From the NCBI RefSeq assembly GCF_023111095.1, contig NZ_JALGYW010000008.1, forward strand, positions 62,001 through 126,000: 64,000 nucleotides of DNA. Direction: 5' to 3'. The DNA is from Maribellus sp. YY47 (GTDB lineage: Bacteria > Bacteroidota > Bacteroidia > Bacteroidales > Prolixibacteraceae). The notes under the pieces were generated by a model that saw nothing but the letters and a program-made list of their open reading frames with translations, was not told where the DNA came from and did not search any database. A program made the translations under genes and the position numbers. Numbering within the stretch: the stretch's first letter is position 1; each line of letters starts with the position of its first letter. Below are positions 54,665 to 62,278 of the stretch, one piece after another.

Positions 54665-55060
54665 ATGATCATAAAACAAGTTTCCGTATTTCTGGAAAAT
54701 AAATCGGGCCGGCTAAGCGAAGTGACGCGTATCCTGGGCGATGCCGGAATAAATATTTCAGCCTTTACCATTGCCGATACTTCCGATTTCGGAATTTTGA
54801 GGATGGTGCTTTCCGATCCGGATAAAGCCTGCACCGTGTTAAAGGCCAGCGATTTCTCGGTTAAAACAACCGACGTTTTACTGGCAAACAGTTCGAATAA
54901 ACCGGGAGGATTGGCGGAATTGCTGGAGTTGCTGAATGCAAAAGGTGCCTTTATCGAATACATGTATGCGTTTTCGATGAACGATAACAAAGCAACCATT
55001 GTGATCCGGCCCACCAACATTCAAAAATGCGCAGCTATTCTCGAAGAATATAAGGGATAA
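54665..55060 (+). CDS. Double ACT-domain protein (copy 3)
   Basis: This 131-residue protein has two ACT domains (about 1-65 and 68-128): VSVFLENKSGRLSEVTRILGDAGINISAF and GGLAELLELLNAKGAFIEYMYAF. It is more distant from copies 1 and 2. It ends the ligase operon, and the gene has a likely promoter for pheA downstream. Confidence 0.88.
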   Translation: MIIKQVSVFLENKSGRLSEVTRILGDAGINISAFTIADTSDFGILRMVLSDPDKACTVLKASDFSVKTTDVLLANSSNKPGGLAELLELLNAKGAFIEYMYAFSMNDNKATIVIRPTNIQKCAAILEEYKG

Positions 55061-55160
55061 TAGACTGCCGGAAATAAATTGATTTTGGAATCCAATCTGA
55101 AGTGTTGCGTTAATTTCTCCCTGAAAATAGCGCATCACTGAAATCTTTATCCATTATTTG

Positions 55161-55168
55161 TATCTTTG
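55161..55168 (+). promoter_or_regulatory. pheA promoter -7 box
   Basis: TATCTTTG matches TAnnTTTG and sits 20 bp before the prephenate dehydratase ATG. A -33 element is not evident. Confidence 0.45.
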
Positions 55169-55188
55169 GGTTCTTTAAAATTTATCAC

Positions 55189-56019
55189 ATGAAGCGTATC
55201 GCCATTCAAGGCATTGCGGGGTCTTTCCACGAAGATGCAGCAAGAAAATATTTTGAGGATGATGTGGAAGTGGTTGAATGCAAGACGTTCACCACGGTTT
55301 GCGAAATGATTGACGCCGACAAGGTTGATTTTGCTGTGATGGCTATCGAAAATTCCATAGCCGGAAGTTTGCTCAAGAACTACCAGCTGATTCGTGATTT
55401 TCATTTACGTATAATCGGTGAAATTTACCTGCATATTCAAATGAATCTGATGGTTAACGAAGGAGTAACTCCGGCAGACATCAAGCATATTCATACACAT
55501 CCGATTGCTTTGCAGCAATGCATGGAATTCATCGAATGCTATTATCCAAATGCTCAGTTGCATGAGAAACTCGATACTGCAGCTTCTGCTAAATTAGTGG
55601 CCGAAGAGAAGATGACAAACGCCGCGGCAATCGGTAATTTACGTTCGGCCGAATTATACGGGTTAAAAGTGATCGAAACCGGTATTGAAACCAACAAGAA
55701 AAATTATACCCGTTTTTTGATTTTATCGAAACACGGTAATCCTACAGAAGGAACCAACAAAGCATCGGTTTGCTTCGAAGTGGGCCACTTCTACGGGGCG
55801 TTGGCCAGGGTGTTAAACACCTTTGCCGAAAATGAAATTAACCTTACGAAAATACAGTCGGTCCCGATTGTCGGGAAGCCCAACGAGTATACTTTCCATG
55901 TGGATATCGAGTGGGAAAATGGCGCTAACTACGACCGTGCCATCCATCAGGTCCTGAAAAGCGCTTCAAGTCTGTCTATTTTAGGAGAGTACAAAAGAGG
56001 TGAATTGCAAAACCAATAA
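55189..56019 (+). CDS. pheA: Prephenate dehydratase
   Basis: This 276-residue enzyme converts prephenate to phenylpyruvate. It has the N-terminal IAIQGIAGSFHEDAA, the core ENSIAGSL and the catalytic NYTRFLIL region, followed by the C-terminal ACT domain (about 193-270; VCFEVGHFYGALARVLNTFAENEINLTKIQS) that senses phenylalanine. No chorismate mutase is fused. Located beside the arylacetate module, it supplies phenylpyruvate, the intermediate shared with IorAB. Confidence 0.94.
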   Translation: MKRIAIQGIAGSFHEDAARKYFEDDVEVVECKTFTTVCEMIDADKVDFAVMAIENSIAGSLLKNYQLIRDFHLRIIGEIYLHIQMNLMVNEGVTPADIKHIHTHPIALQQCMEFIECYYPNAQLHEKLDTAASAKLVAEEKMTNAAAIGNLRSAELYGLKVIETGIETNKKNYTRFLILSKHGNPTEGTNKASVCFEVGHFYGALARVLNTFAENEINLTKIQSVPIVGKPNEYTFHVDIEWENGANYDRAIHQVLKSASSLSILGEYKRGELQNQ

Positions 56020-56037
56020 AAAACTAAATTTATAGAT

Positions 56038-56562
56038 ATGAGTAAAATAGCTATTTTTTATGGTCCGGTTGGCGGTGCCGTTAACCGTGTCGCCGATAAA
56101 ATCAAAGAAATGATCGGCGCTGACAAAGTAGAAATGATTGCAGTAAAAAATGCGTCGTCTGCTGACATTGAAAAATACGATAAGATCATATTTGGGCTTT
56201 CAACTGTTGGTAAAGACACCTGGGATTCCAGCTTCTCTAACAACGACTGGGGCCGTTTTTTACCTGAGATCGGCAAAGTGGATTACAGCAATAAAACAGT
56301 AGCTGTTTTTGGTCTGGGCGACCACGTTACCTATGCGCACGGTTTTGTTGATCACATTGGTTTGCTGGGAAAAGAATTAATGGCAAACGGCGCTGTTTTG
56401 GTCGGACAGGTTTCTACCGAAGGTTACGAGTTTGACGAATCAGACGCCGTTGTCGATGGTAAATTTCTGGGACTTCCGGTAGATGAGGATTTCGAACCGG
56501 AAATGACCGATGAACGCGTTGCCGGCTGGATCGAACAAATTCGTGGCAATTTCGGATTTTAA
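56038..56562 (+). CDS. fldA: Flavodoxin
   Basis: At 174 residues this is a long-chain flavodoxin (AIFYGPVGGAVNRVADKI; LSTVGKDTWDSSFSNNDWGRF; FGLGDHVTYAHGFVDHIGLLG). The usual phosphate-loop T/S-x-T-G-N-T is replaced by YGPVGGAVNR, a variant seen in Bacteroidota. It carries electrons at low potential and may replace ferredoxin as partner of the 2-oxoacid oxidoreductases in this locus (inference). It is 18 bp after pheA, so co-transcribed. Confidence 0.9.
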   Translation: MSKIAIFYGPVGGAVNRVADKIKEMIGADKVEMIAVKNASSADIEKYDKIIFGLSTVGKDTWDSSFSNNDWGRFLPEIGKVDYSNKTVAVFGLGDHVTYAHGFVDHIGLLGKELMANGAVLVGQVSTEGYEFDESDAVVDGKFLGLPVDEDFEPEMTDERVAGWIEQIRGNFGF

Positions 56563-56708
56563 GAATAAGGATTGAAGGACAAAGAAGAAAATGCTTAATT
56601 GCGGAAATGCTTTAATGCGTAACTTCCGCAATCGACCATCTAATATCGGGTATCCGGCATCCAATATCGAGAATCAACTCTGAACATTGAACTTTAAACT
56701 CTAAACAA
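56563..56708. repeat. Low-complexity spacer before aminotransferase
   Basis: It contains AAAATGCTTAATTGCGG, TATCGGGTATCCGGCATCC and AACATTGAACTTTAAACTC, words of the same type as in the spacers at 18.7 and 35.1 kb. Together with the one at 58650 it brackets the aminotransferase and Crp genes. Confidence 0.55.
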
Positions 56709-56717
56709 TTGAGTTTT

Positions 56718-58043
56718 ATGAACAATTCTCCATTAGACAAGGCACTTGTCGATGAAAAGATAAAGCAACTTCGTATTCCGAACGTGGGCAAAGCCTCCAT
56801 TCGAGAGTTGGTAGCATTGGTAAACCTGGTAGAAGAAGCTACCGGTTTTAAATATGTTCGTATGGAAATGGGTGTTCCGGGATTACCTCCGGCCCAGGTG
56901 GGAGTAGATGCCGAAAAGGAAGCGCTTGACAGGGGAGTGGCTGCCATTTATCCGATGGTGGACGGTATTAAACCCTTGAAAGAGGAAGCTTCGAAGTTTA
57001 TCAAAAACTTCCTGAATGTTGATCTCGCTCCCGAAGGTTGTATTCCAACTACCGGCTCTATGCAGGGAACCTTTGTCGCTTTTTTGGCGGCTGCCAATGT
57101 CGATAAAAAGAAGGAGACTGCTTTGTTTATCGATCCGGGATTCCCGGTGCAAAAACAGCAGATGATGGTGCTGGATCTGAAATACGAAACATTCGATGTT
57201 TACAATTTCAGGGGAGAAAAACTTCGCGAAAAACTGGAATCAATCCTTTCAAAAGGTAATATCAATTCAATCATTTATTCCAGCCCGAATAACCCGGCCT
57301 GGATTTGTTTTACCGAAGACGAACTAAAAATTATTGGCGAACTGGCTACCAAGTACGATGTAATCGTAATGGAAGACCTTGCTTATTTTGGAATGGATCT
57401 CCGTCAGGATCTTTCCATCCCCGGAGTTCCTCCGTATCAGCCAAGTGTAGCCAATTATACCGATAATTATATCTTGTTTATTTCGAGTTCGAAGATCTTT
57501 TCATATGCCGGTCAGCGTATTGGGATTATGGCAATTTCAGATCAATTATTTGGTCGCGATTACCCCGATTTGCAGGAACGCTTTAAAGGCACTTCGTTTG
57601 GAGCCATCGTCACCTTGCGTTTGTTGTATTCGCTTTCTTCGGGCACCAGTCATTCTGCGCAATGGGCTTTGGCAGGAATGTTAAAGGCGGTGAACGAAGG
57701 CCGTTACAATTTTGTTGAAGGCATCAAGGAATATGGAGAGCGGGCGCACCAAATGAAAGCGCTTTTCCTGAAACACGGCTTTGAACTGGTGTACAAAACC
57801 GACCTGGGTGTACCGATCGGAGATGGATTTTATTTTACCATTGGTTACCCTGGGATGAGCGGTAACGACTTGGTGGCTCATCTATTGTATTATGGTGTAA
57901 GTGCCATTGCGCTCGATAATACGGGGAGTAGCGAACAAGGGCTCAGGGCTTGTGTATCGTTTGTTCAACGCAGTCAGTTTGAAGATTTGGATACCCGATT
58001 GAGACTATTTAACGAGAATTTTTCAAAAAAAACTGAACAGTAA
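56718..58043 (+). CDS. PLP-dependent aminotransferase, class I/II
   Basis: Starting at the ATG at 56718 (MNNSPLDKALVDEKI), this 441-residue fold-type I aminotransferase has the PLP lysine in SSSKIFSYAGQRIG, the YSSPNNPAWICFTEDEL region and a C-terminal domain with arginine RACVSF. The exact amino donor or acceptor cannot be assigned; its neighbours suggest it makes or uses aromatic or branched-chain amino acids. It has no operon partner upstream because of the spacer, and the Crp/Fnr gene follows 39 bp later. Confidence 0.9.
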   Translation: MNNSPLDKALVDEKIKQLRIPNVGKASIRELVALVNLVEEATGFKYVRMEMGVPGLPPAQVGVDAEKEALDRGVAAIYPMVDGIKPLKEEASKFIKNFLNVDLAPEGCIPTTGSMQGTFVAFLAAANVDKKKETALFIDPGFPVQKQQMMVLDLKYETFDVYNFRGEKLREKLESILSKGNINSIIYSSPNNPAWICFTEDELKIIGELATKYDVIVMEDLAYFGMDLRQDLSIPGVPPYQPSVANYTDNYILFISSSKIFSYAGQRIGIMAISDQLFGRDYPDLQERFKGTSFGAIVTLRLLYSLSSGTSHSAQWALAGMLKAVNEGRYNFVEGIKEYGERAHQMKALFLKHGFELVYKTDLGVPIGDGFYFTIGYPGMSGNDLVAHLLYYGVSAIALDNTGSSEQGLRACVSFVQRSQFEDLDTRLRLFNENFSKKTEQ

Positions 58044-58082
58044 AATTTCCATGAAAGAGTAATACGGAGGTGAGAAGTGCAG

Positions 58083-58649
58083 ATGGATAAAAACAAAATA
58101 ATTACCCGATACGAACACACTCTGGAATTGCTAAAGGATTTTAACCTGAACAGTGATCCGGTGTTGCTTCCGAAGGGCGAATTGTTTATCGATTACGGCG
58201 AGAAAAATCACAAAATCGGTATTTTACTCGAAGGACTTCTTTATGCCACTTATTTGTCGGACAGCGGCACCGAGTGGGTTTCGCGGTTCTTTTTTCCTCC
58301 CAATAATTTTATCGTGAGCAATCACCGTGGTTTTGTGTTAGGCAAGGATTCAACTGAATGTATTCGTGCCTACGAAGATTCAAGACTCATTTACATCGAA
58401 AAAGAGCAGTTTAAGGATTTACTGGATTCGAATCATAAGTTCGAGCGTACCGTTCGTATTTTGGCCGAGGAAAGTTACATTCAGGCGATGGACCGCATTC
58501 ACTCGTTTCAGTCGCTGAATGCGGAACAGCGCATCCGGAAATTCTTTGGTGATTATCCCGAACTGGCCCAAAAAGTACAACGGCAGCATGTCGCCTCCTA
58601 TCTGGGAATCCACCGGAACATTTTAACCCGGATACTTTATAAGTTGTAG
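58083..58649 (+). CDS. Crp/Fnr-family transcriptional regulator
   Basis: This 188-residue protein has a cyclic-nucleotide-binding-like beta-roll (about 25-115, PKGELFIDYGEKNHKIGILLEGLLYATYLS) and a C-terminal helix-turn-helix (VQRQHVASYLGIHRNILTRILYKL). No cysteine cluster for an Fnr-type Fe-S centre is seen. A GTG two codons upstream (58077) is an alternative start, well placed behind an unusually strong GGAGG at 58066-58070. It may control the surrounding oxidoreductase genes (inference). Confidence 0.88.
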   Translation: MDKNKIITRYEHTLELLKDFNLNSDPVLLPKGELFIDYGEKNHKIGILLEGLLYATYLSDSGTEWVSRFFFPPNNFIVSNHRGFVLGKDSTECIRAYEDSRLIYIEKEQFKDLLDSNHKFERTVRILAEESYIQAMDRIHSFQSLNAEQRIRKFFGDYPELAQKVQRQHVASYLGIHRNILTRILYKL

Positions 58650-59053
58650 CAAAGGCAAAGAGCAAGGGGCAAAGAGCACAGAGCTTCGGGCTTGTCAGTT
58701 GATTTTCGGATTTTATTCTTATTTCAACAAGGATCCGAACTGTTGCACAATTTCTCCCTCACAATCAATCTTCGTCAATCTTTATCGATCTTCTCCAATC
58801 TCCATCAATCTCTTTCAATCTTTCCCATCTTCCGAAAAGCAACAATAGTTGCGCAATTTTCATGTTGTATAAAATAGTTTTGTTCATTGAAGTGAGAACT
58901 CAAAAAGAAAAGTTGTGACAAAACTATAATCTGAAAGTAAATTTCCCTATATAATTTATAATTAGAACTGTGATTTAAATTCGTTTAAATTGCTGATATT
59001 TATAGGTTTTTTCAATAGTTTTAGAACATTAAATTTGTTAGAAAAATTGACAT
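58650..59053. repeat. Low-complexity spacer and promoter region before the VOR operon
   Basis: The first about 190 bp contain GGCAAAGAGCAAGGGGCAAAG and many CAATC(T) words (TCAATCTTTATCGATCTTC, CATCAATCTCTTTCAATC). The rest is AT-rich and ends with a good -7 box, TAAATTTG at 59030-59037, 17 bp before the ferredoxin ATG. No ORF is seen. Confidence 0.55.
59030..59037 (+). promoter_or_regulatory. VOR operon promoter -7 box
   Basis: TAAATTTG matches the Bacteroidota -7 consensus and lies just upstream of the ferredoxin-type subunit gene. Confidence 0.45.
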
Positions 59054-59281
59054 ATGGCAAAAGTAATTGGAGCAGTTGTCGTCGATAAGGAGGCATGCAA
59101 AGGCTGTAGTGTATGTGTTGAAGCCTGTCCGCATGATGTATTGGCGCTTCATTTGGAAGTTAACAGTAAAGGTTATCATTATTCGTATATGCAAAATCCG
59201 GAGGCGTGTGTCGGATGTGCCAATTGTGGCGTGGTTTGTCCGGATACCTGTATAACGGTTTATCGAGCAAAAGCGAGTTAG
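59054..59281 (+). CDS. 2-oxoacid:ferredoxin oxidoreductase, ferredoxin-like delta subunit
   Basis: This 75-residue protein has two [4Fe-4S] motifs, CKGCSVCVEACP and CVGCANCGVVCPDTC. It is the electron-transfer subunit of the four-subunit enzyme encoded by this and the next three genes, which resembles 2-ketoisovalerate/2-ketoglutarate ferredoxin oxidoreductases. Confidence 0.92.
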   Translation: MAKVIGAVVVDKEACKGCSVCVEACPHDVLALHLEVNSKGYHYSYMQNPEACVGCANCGVVCPDTCITVYRAKAS

Positions 59282-59314
59282 TTAAATTGAACATCGAAAA
59301 AAGAAGCATACAAA

Positions 59315-60436
59315 ATGGGCGAAATAAAATTGATGAAAGGTAATGAGGTACTGGCCGAAGCCGCCATCCGCTGCGGATGCGATGGTTATTTTGGCTATCC
59401 CATTACACCTCAGTCCGAAGTAATGGAAACACTAATGGCCCGCGAACCGTGGAAGGAAACCGGCATGGTGGTTCTGCAGGCTGAAAGTGAAGTTGCATCG
59501 ATCAATATGGTGTATGGAGCGGCTGCAACAGGTAAAAAAATAATGACTTCTTCTTCCAGTCCGGGTATTAGCCTGATGGCCGAAGGAATTTCCTATTTAG
59601 CCGGGGCCGAGTTACCCTGTCTGCTGGTAAATGTACAGCGTGGCGGCCCGGGTTTGGGAACCATACAACCTTCGCAGGCCGATTATTTTCAGGCTGTAAA
59701 AGGAGGAGGGCACGGCGATTATAAATTAATTGTTCTGGCACCTTCTTCGGTACAGGAAATGAACGACTTTGTTGACCTGGGCTTTGAACTGGCATTTAAA
59801 TACCGTAATCCTGCCATGATTTTGGCTGACGGCGCCATTGGCCAGATGATGGAAAAAGTAGAGCTGGCCGATTACAAGCCACGTTGGACAAAAGAAGAAG
59901 TGGTAGAGAAAAATGGCGGGTGGGCAACAACAGGAAAACCGTCTTCACGTAAAAAGAATGTGATCACTTCACTCGAAATGGCTTCCAACGATATGGAAGT
60001 CAGAAATATTAATCTTCAGGCTAAATACCGGAAGATGGAAGAAGAGGATGTACGTTATGAGGCCATTCAGTGTGACGATGCCGAATTTATTCTGGTAGCT
60101 TTCGGAACCGCGGCGCGTGTTTGCCAGAAAGCGGTGGAAGTAGCCCGTGCCAAAGGATTAAAGGTGGGTTTATTAAGACCGATTACTTTGTTCCCTTTCC
60201 CCAAAACAATAATAAAAGAACTGGCCCGAAAAGCAGTGGGTTTCCTTTCTGTTGAAATGAGCGCCGGCCAGATGGTCGAGGATATAAAACTGGCCGTTTA
60301 CGATGCCGGAAGCAATGCGCGTGTAAACTATTTTGGAAGGATGGGGGGTATTATTCCCACACCGACTGAAGTAGTGGAGGCTTTGGAAGATAAATTTTCA
60401 TGGGAGTTAAGTTATGGAGTTAAAAGAAGTTACTAA
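59315..60436 (+). CDS. vorB: 2-ketoisovalerate ferredoxin oxidoreductase, alpha subunit (VorB type)
   Basis: This 373-residue protein has the pyrimidine-binding alpha domain: IRCGCDGYFGYPITPQSEVME, QAESEVASINMVYGAAATGKKIMTSSSSPGISLMAEG and VNVQRGGPGLGTIQPSQADY. It closely follows VorB/KorA-type subunits. It pairs with the thiamine-diphosphate beta subunit, whose start overlaps its end by 23 bp. Confidence 0.88.
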   Translation: MGEIKLMKGNEVLAEAAIRCGCDGYFGYPITPQSEVMETLMAREPWKETGMVVLQAESEVASINMVYGAAATGKKIMTSSSSPGISLMAEGISYLAGAELPCLLVNVQRGGPGLGTIQPSQADYFQAVKGGGHGDYKLIVLAPSSVQEMNDFVDLGFELAFKYRNPAMILADGAIGQMMEKVELADYKPRWTKEEVVEKNGGWATTGKPSSRKKNVITSLEMASNDMEVRNINLQAKYRKMEEEDVRYEAIQCDDAEFILVAFGTAARVCQKAVEVARAKGLKVGLLRPITLFPFPKTIIKELARKAVGFLSVEMSAGQMVEDIKLAVYDAGSNARVNYFGRMGGIIPTPTEVVEALEDKFSWELSYGVKRSY

Positions 60437-61235
60437 AACAGATGTTACGATGGATATTCAGGATATTATAAAACCCGAAAACCTGGTTTATCAAAAAACA
60501 AAGCTGTTAACTGATACGCCAATGCACTACTGCCCGGGATGTTCTCACGGGGTGGTGCATAAAATTCTGGCTGAGCTCATCGATGAAATGGGACTTCAGG
60601 ATAAAAGCATTGGTGTGGCGCCGGTAGGTTGCGCCGTTTTTGCTTACAATTATATCGACATCGACTGGCAGGAAGCTGCTCACGGTCGTGCTCCGGCAGT
60701 CGCCACTGGTATTTCACGGGTTAATCCCGATGCTTTTGTATTTACCTACCAGGGCGATGGCGATTTAGCTTCTATCGGAGCGGCTGAAATTATGCACGCC
60801 TGCAATCGCGGAGAAAATATCCTGGTTATTTTTATCAATAACGGTATTTACGGGATGACCGGCGGACAGATGGCGCCTACAACTTTGGAGGGAATGGTTA
60901 CTGCTACCACTCCAAACGGAAGAAACGTTGAGTTGAATGGTTACCCAATGAGGATCACAAACCTGATTGCGCAATTGCCCGGCACATCTTATGTAACACG
61001 TCAGTCGGTTCATACGGCCGGTGGCGTGCGCAAATGTAAAAAAGCCGTAAAAAAAGCTATTCAGAATGTACTCGACAAAAAAGGAACTTCTTTTGTTGAA
61101 GTAGTTTCCACCTGCAACTCGGGATGGAAATTATCTCCGGTGGCTTCCAATAAGTGGATGGAAGAAAATATGATCCCTTATTATCCCTTGGGCGATATGA
61201 AAGACAGTGTGAAAGGTGAACATTCCGAGAATTAA
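60414..61235 (+). CDS. 2-ketoisovalerate/2-oxoacid ferredoxin oxidoreductase, thiamine-diphosphate beta subunit
   Basis: This 273-residue subunit (a start at 60450 is also possible) has CPGCSHGVVHKIL, VGCAVFAYNYIDIDWQEAAHGRAPAVATGISR and the thiamine-diphosphate motif YQGDGDLASIGAAEI...FINNGIYGMTGGQMAPTT. It catalyses the reversible decarboxylation of a 2-oxoacid to acyl-CoA with the alpha and gamma subunits. The order delta-alpha-beta-gamma is usual for VOR/KOR operons. The exact 2-oxoacid needs biochemical or phylogenetic confirmation. Confidence 0.9.
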   Translation: MELKEVTKTDVTMDIQDIIKPENLVYQKTKLLTDTPMHYCPGCSHGVVHKILAELIDEMGLQDKSIGVAPVGCAVFAYNYIDIDWQEAAHGRAPAVATGISRVNPDAFVFTYQGDGDLASIGAAEIMHACNRGENILVIFINNGIYGMTGGQMAPTTLEGMVTATTPNGRNVELNGYPMRITNLIAQLPGTSYVTRQSVHTAGGVRKCKKAVKKAIQNVLDKKGTSFVEVVSTCNSGWKLSPVASNKWMEENMIPYYPLGDMKDSVKGEHSEN

Positions 61236-61247
61236 ATTTTTGAAGCA

Positions 61248-61799
61248 ATGACAGAAGAAATGATAATCGCCGGTTTTGGCGGACAAGGTGTACTTTCGAT
61301 GGGCAAAATTCTGGCCTATTCAGGAATTATGGAAGATAAAGAAGTAACCTGGTTTCCTTCGTACGGACCCGAAATGCGCGGTGGAACGGCTAACGTAACC
61401 GTTATTGTTAGCGATACACGAATCAGTTCGCCCGTGTTGCAGGAATACGATACTGCCATTATCCTGAATCAGCAAAGTATGGATAAATTTGAGAAGGCTG
61501 TTAAACCGGGAGGCGTTTTGCTTTACGATCCCAATGGAATCGTTAATCCGCCTACACGAACCGATATCAATATTTTTAAGGTGGAGGCAACCAAAGCTTC
61601 TGTTGAAATGGGAAATCCCAAAGTATTCAACATGATTGTTTTTGGCAGTTACCTTAAGGTGCGCCCCATTTTGTCGCTTGACAATGTTGAAAAAGGTTTG
61701 GCAAAATCGCTGCCTGAAAGGTATCATAAACTTATTCCGCTTAACCTCGATGCCATGCAAAAAGGCCGCGAAATTGTGGAAGAGGTGAATGTAGTTTAG
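61248..61799 (+). CDS. 2-oxoacid:acceptor oxidoreductase, gamma subunit
   Basis: The 183-residue gamma subunit has IAGFGGQGVLSMGKILAYSG and FPSYGPEMRGGTANVTVIVSDTRISSP. It completes the VOR-type complex and ends the operon at a clear terminator. It is related to, but distinct from, IorB at 47025. Confidence 0.92.
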   Translation: MTEEMIIAGFGGQGVLSMGKILAYSGIMEDKEVTWFPSYGPEMRGGTANVTVIVSDTRISSPVLQEYDTAIILNQQSMDKFEKAVKPGGVLLYDPNGIVNPPTRTDINIFKVEATKASVEMGNPKVFNMIVFGSYLKVRPILSLDNVEKGLAKSLPERYHKLIPLNLDAMQKGREIVEEVNVV

Positions 61800-61818
61800 T
61801 AAATATAGATCACGACAC

Positions 61819-61856
61819 AGAAGCCTCTCATCCTTTTTAGGATGGGGGGCTTTTTA
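61819..61856 (+). terminator. Terminator of the VOR operon
   Basis: AGCCTCTCATCC pairs with GGATGGGGGGCT (two G-U pairs) across a short T-rich loop, followed by TTTTTATTT. It lies 20 bp after the gamma-subunit stop. Confidence 0.85.
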
Positions 61857-62278
61857 TTTGTGGTAATAGAGAAATATAGCACGTCTGACAGCGAGGTTGG
61901 CACCATTGTAAATTCGATTCATCTCCGGAAATATCCTTGCTTAAAGCATTTTATATCATACATATCCATAAATAAGTACCAACTTATTTTCTGAAAATAC
62001 CGACAACCAATTGTTTGGTGGAGTTATAGCAAAAAACTTTGATGCCAATGGCGGTTTTCCCTTAACTGTGTTGGTATGGAAATGTATCGGTGTTTCCTTT
62101 GGCGATTTCCCGCCAATCCGGGGCATCTAAATATTTTTAAACTTGTTTTTAGACACTTTATAAATAATCATTTTCAGGTATTATCTGAAGTGATTTTTTT
62201 CTAATTCAAGTCAAAAATTGCATATTTCGTGCCTGTTGCAAAAACCTACAGTCTCTAATTTTTCATAATCAGGATACG
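61857..62278. other. Non-coding gap with a small palindrome
   Basis: This 422-bp stretch has no supported ORF. TTGGCG-ATTTCC-CGCCAA near 62098-62118 forms a small hairpin. The AT-rich last 150 bp probably hold the promoter of the following lipoprotein gene, but no convincing -7 box is seen. Confidence 0.4.

Noticed and set aside
58083-58649. Fnr-type oxygen sensor
   Set aside because: No N-terminal cysteine cluster is present, so oxygen sensing through an Fe-S centre is not supported.
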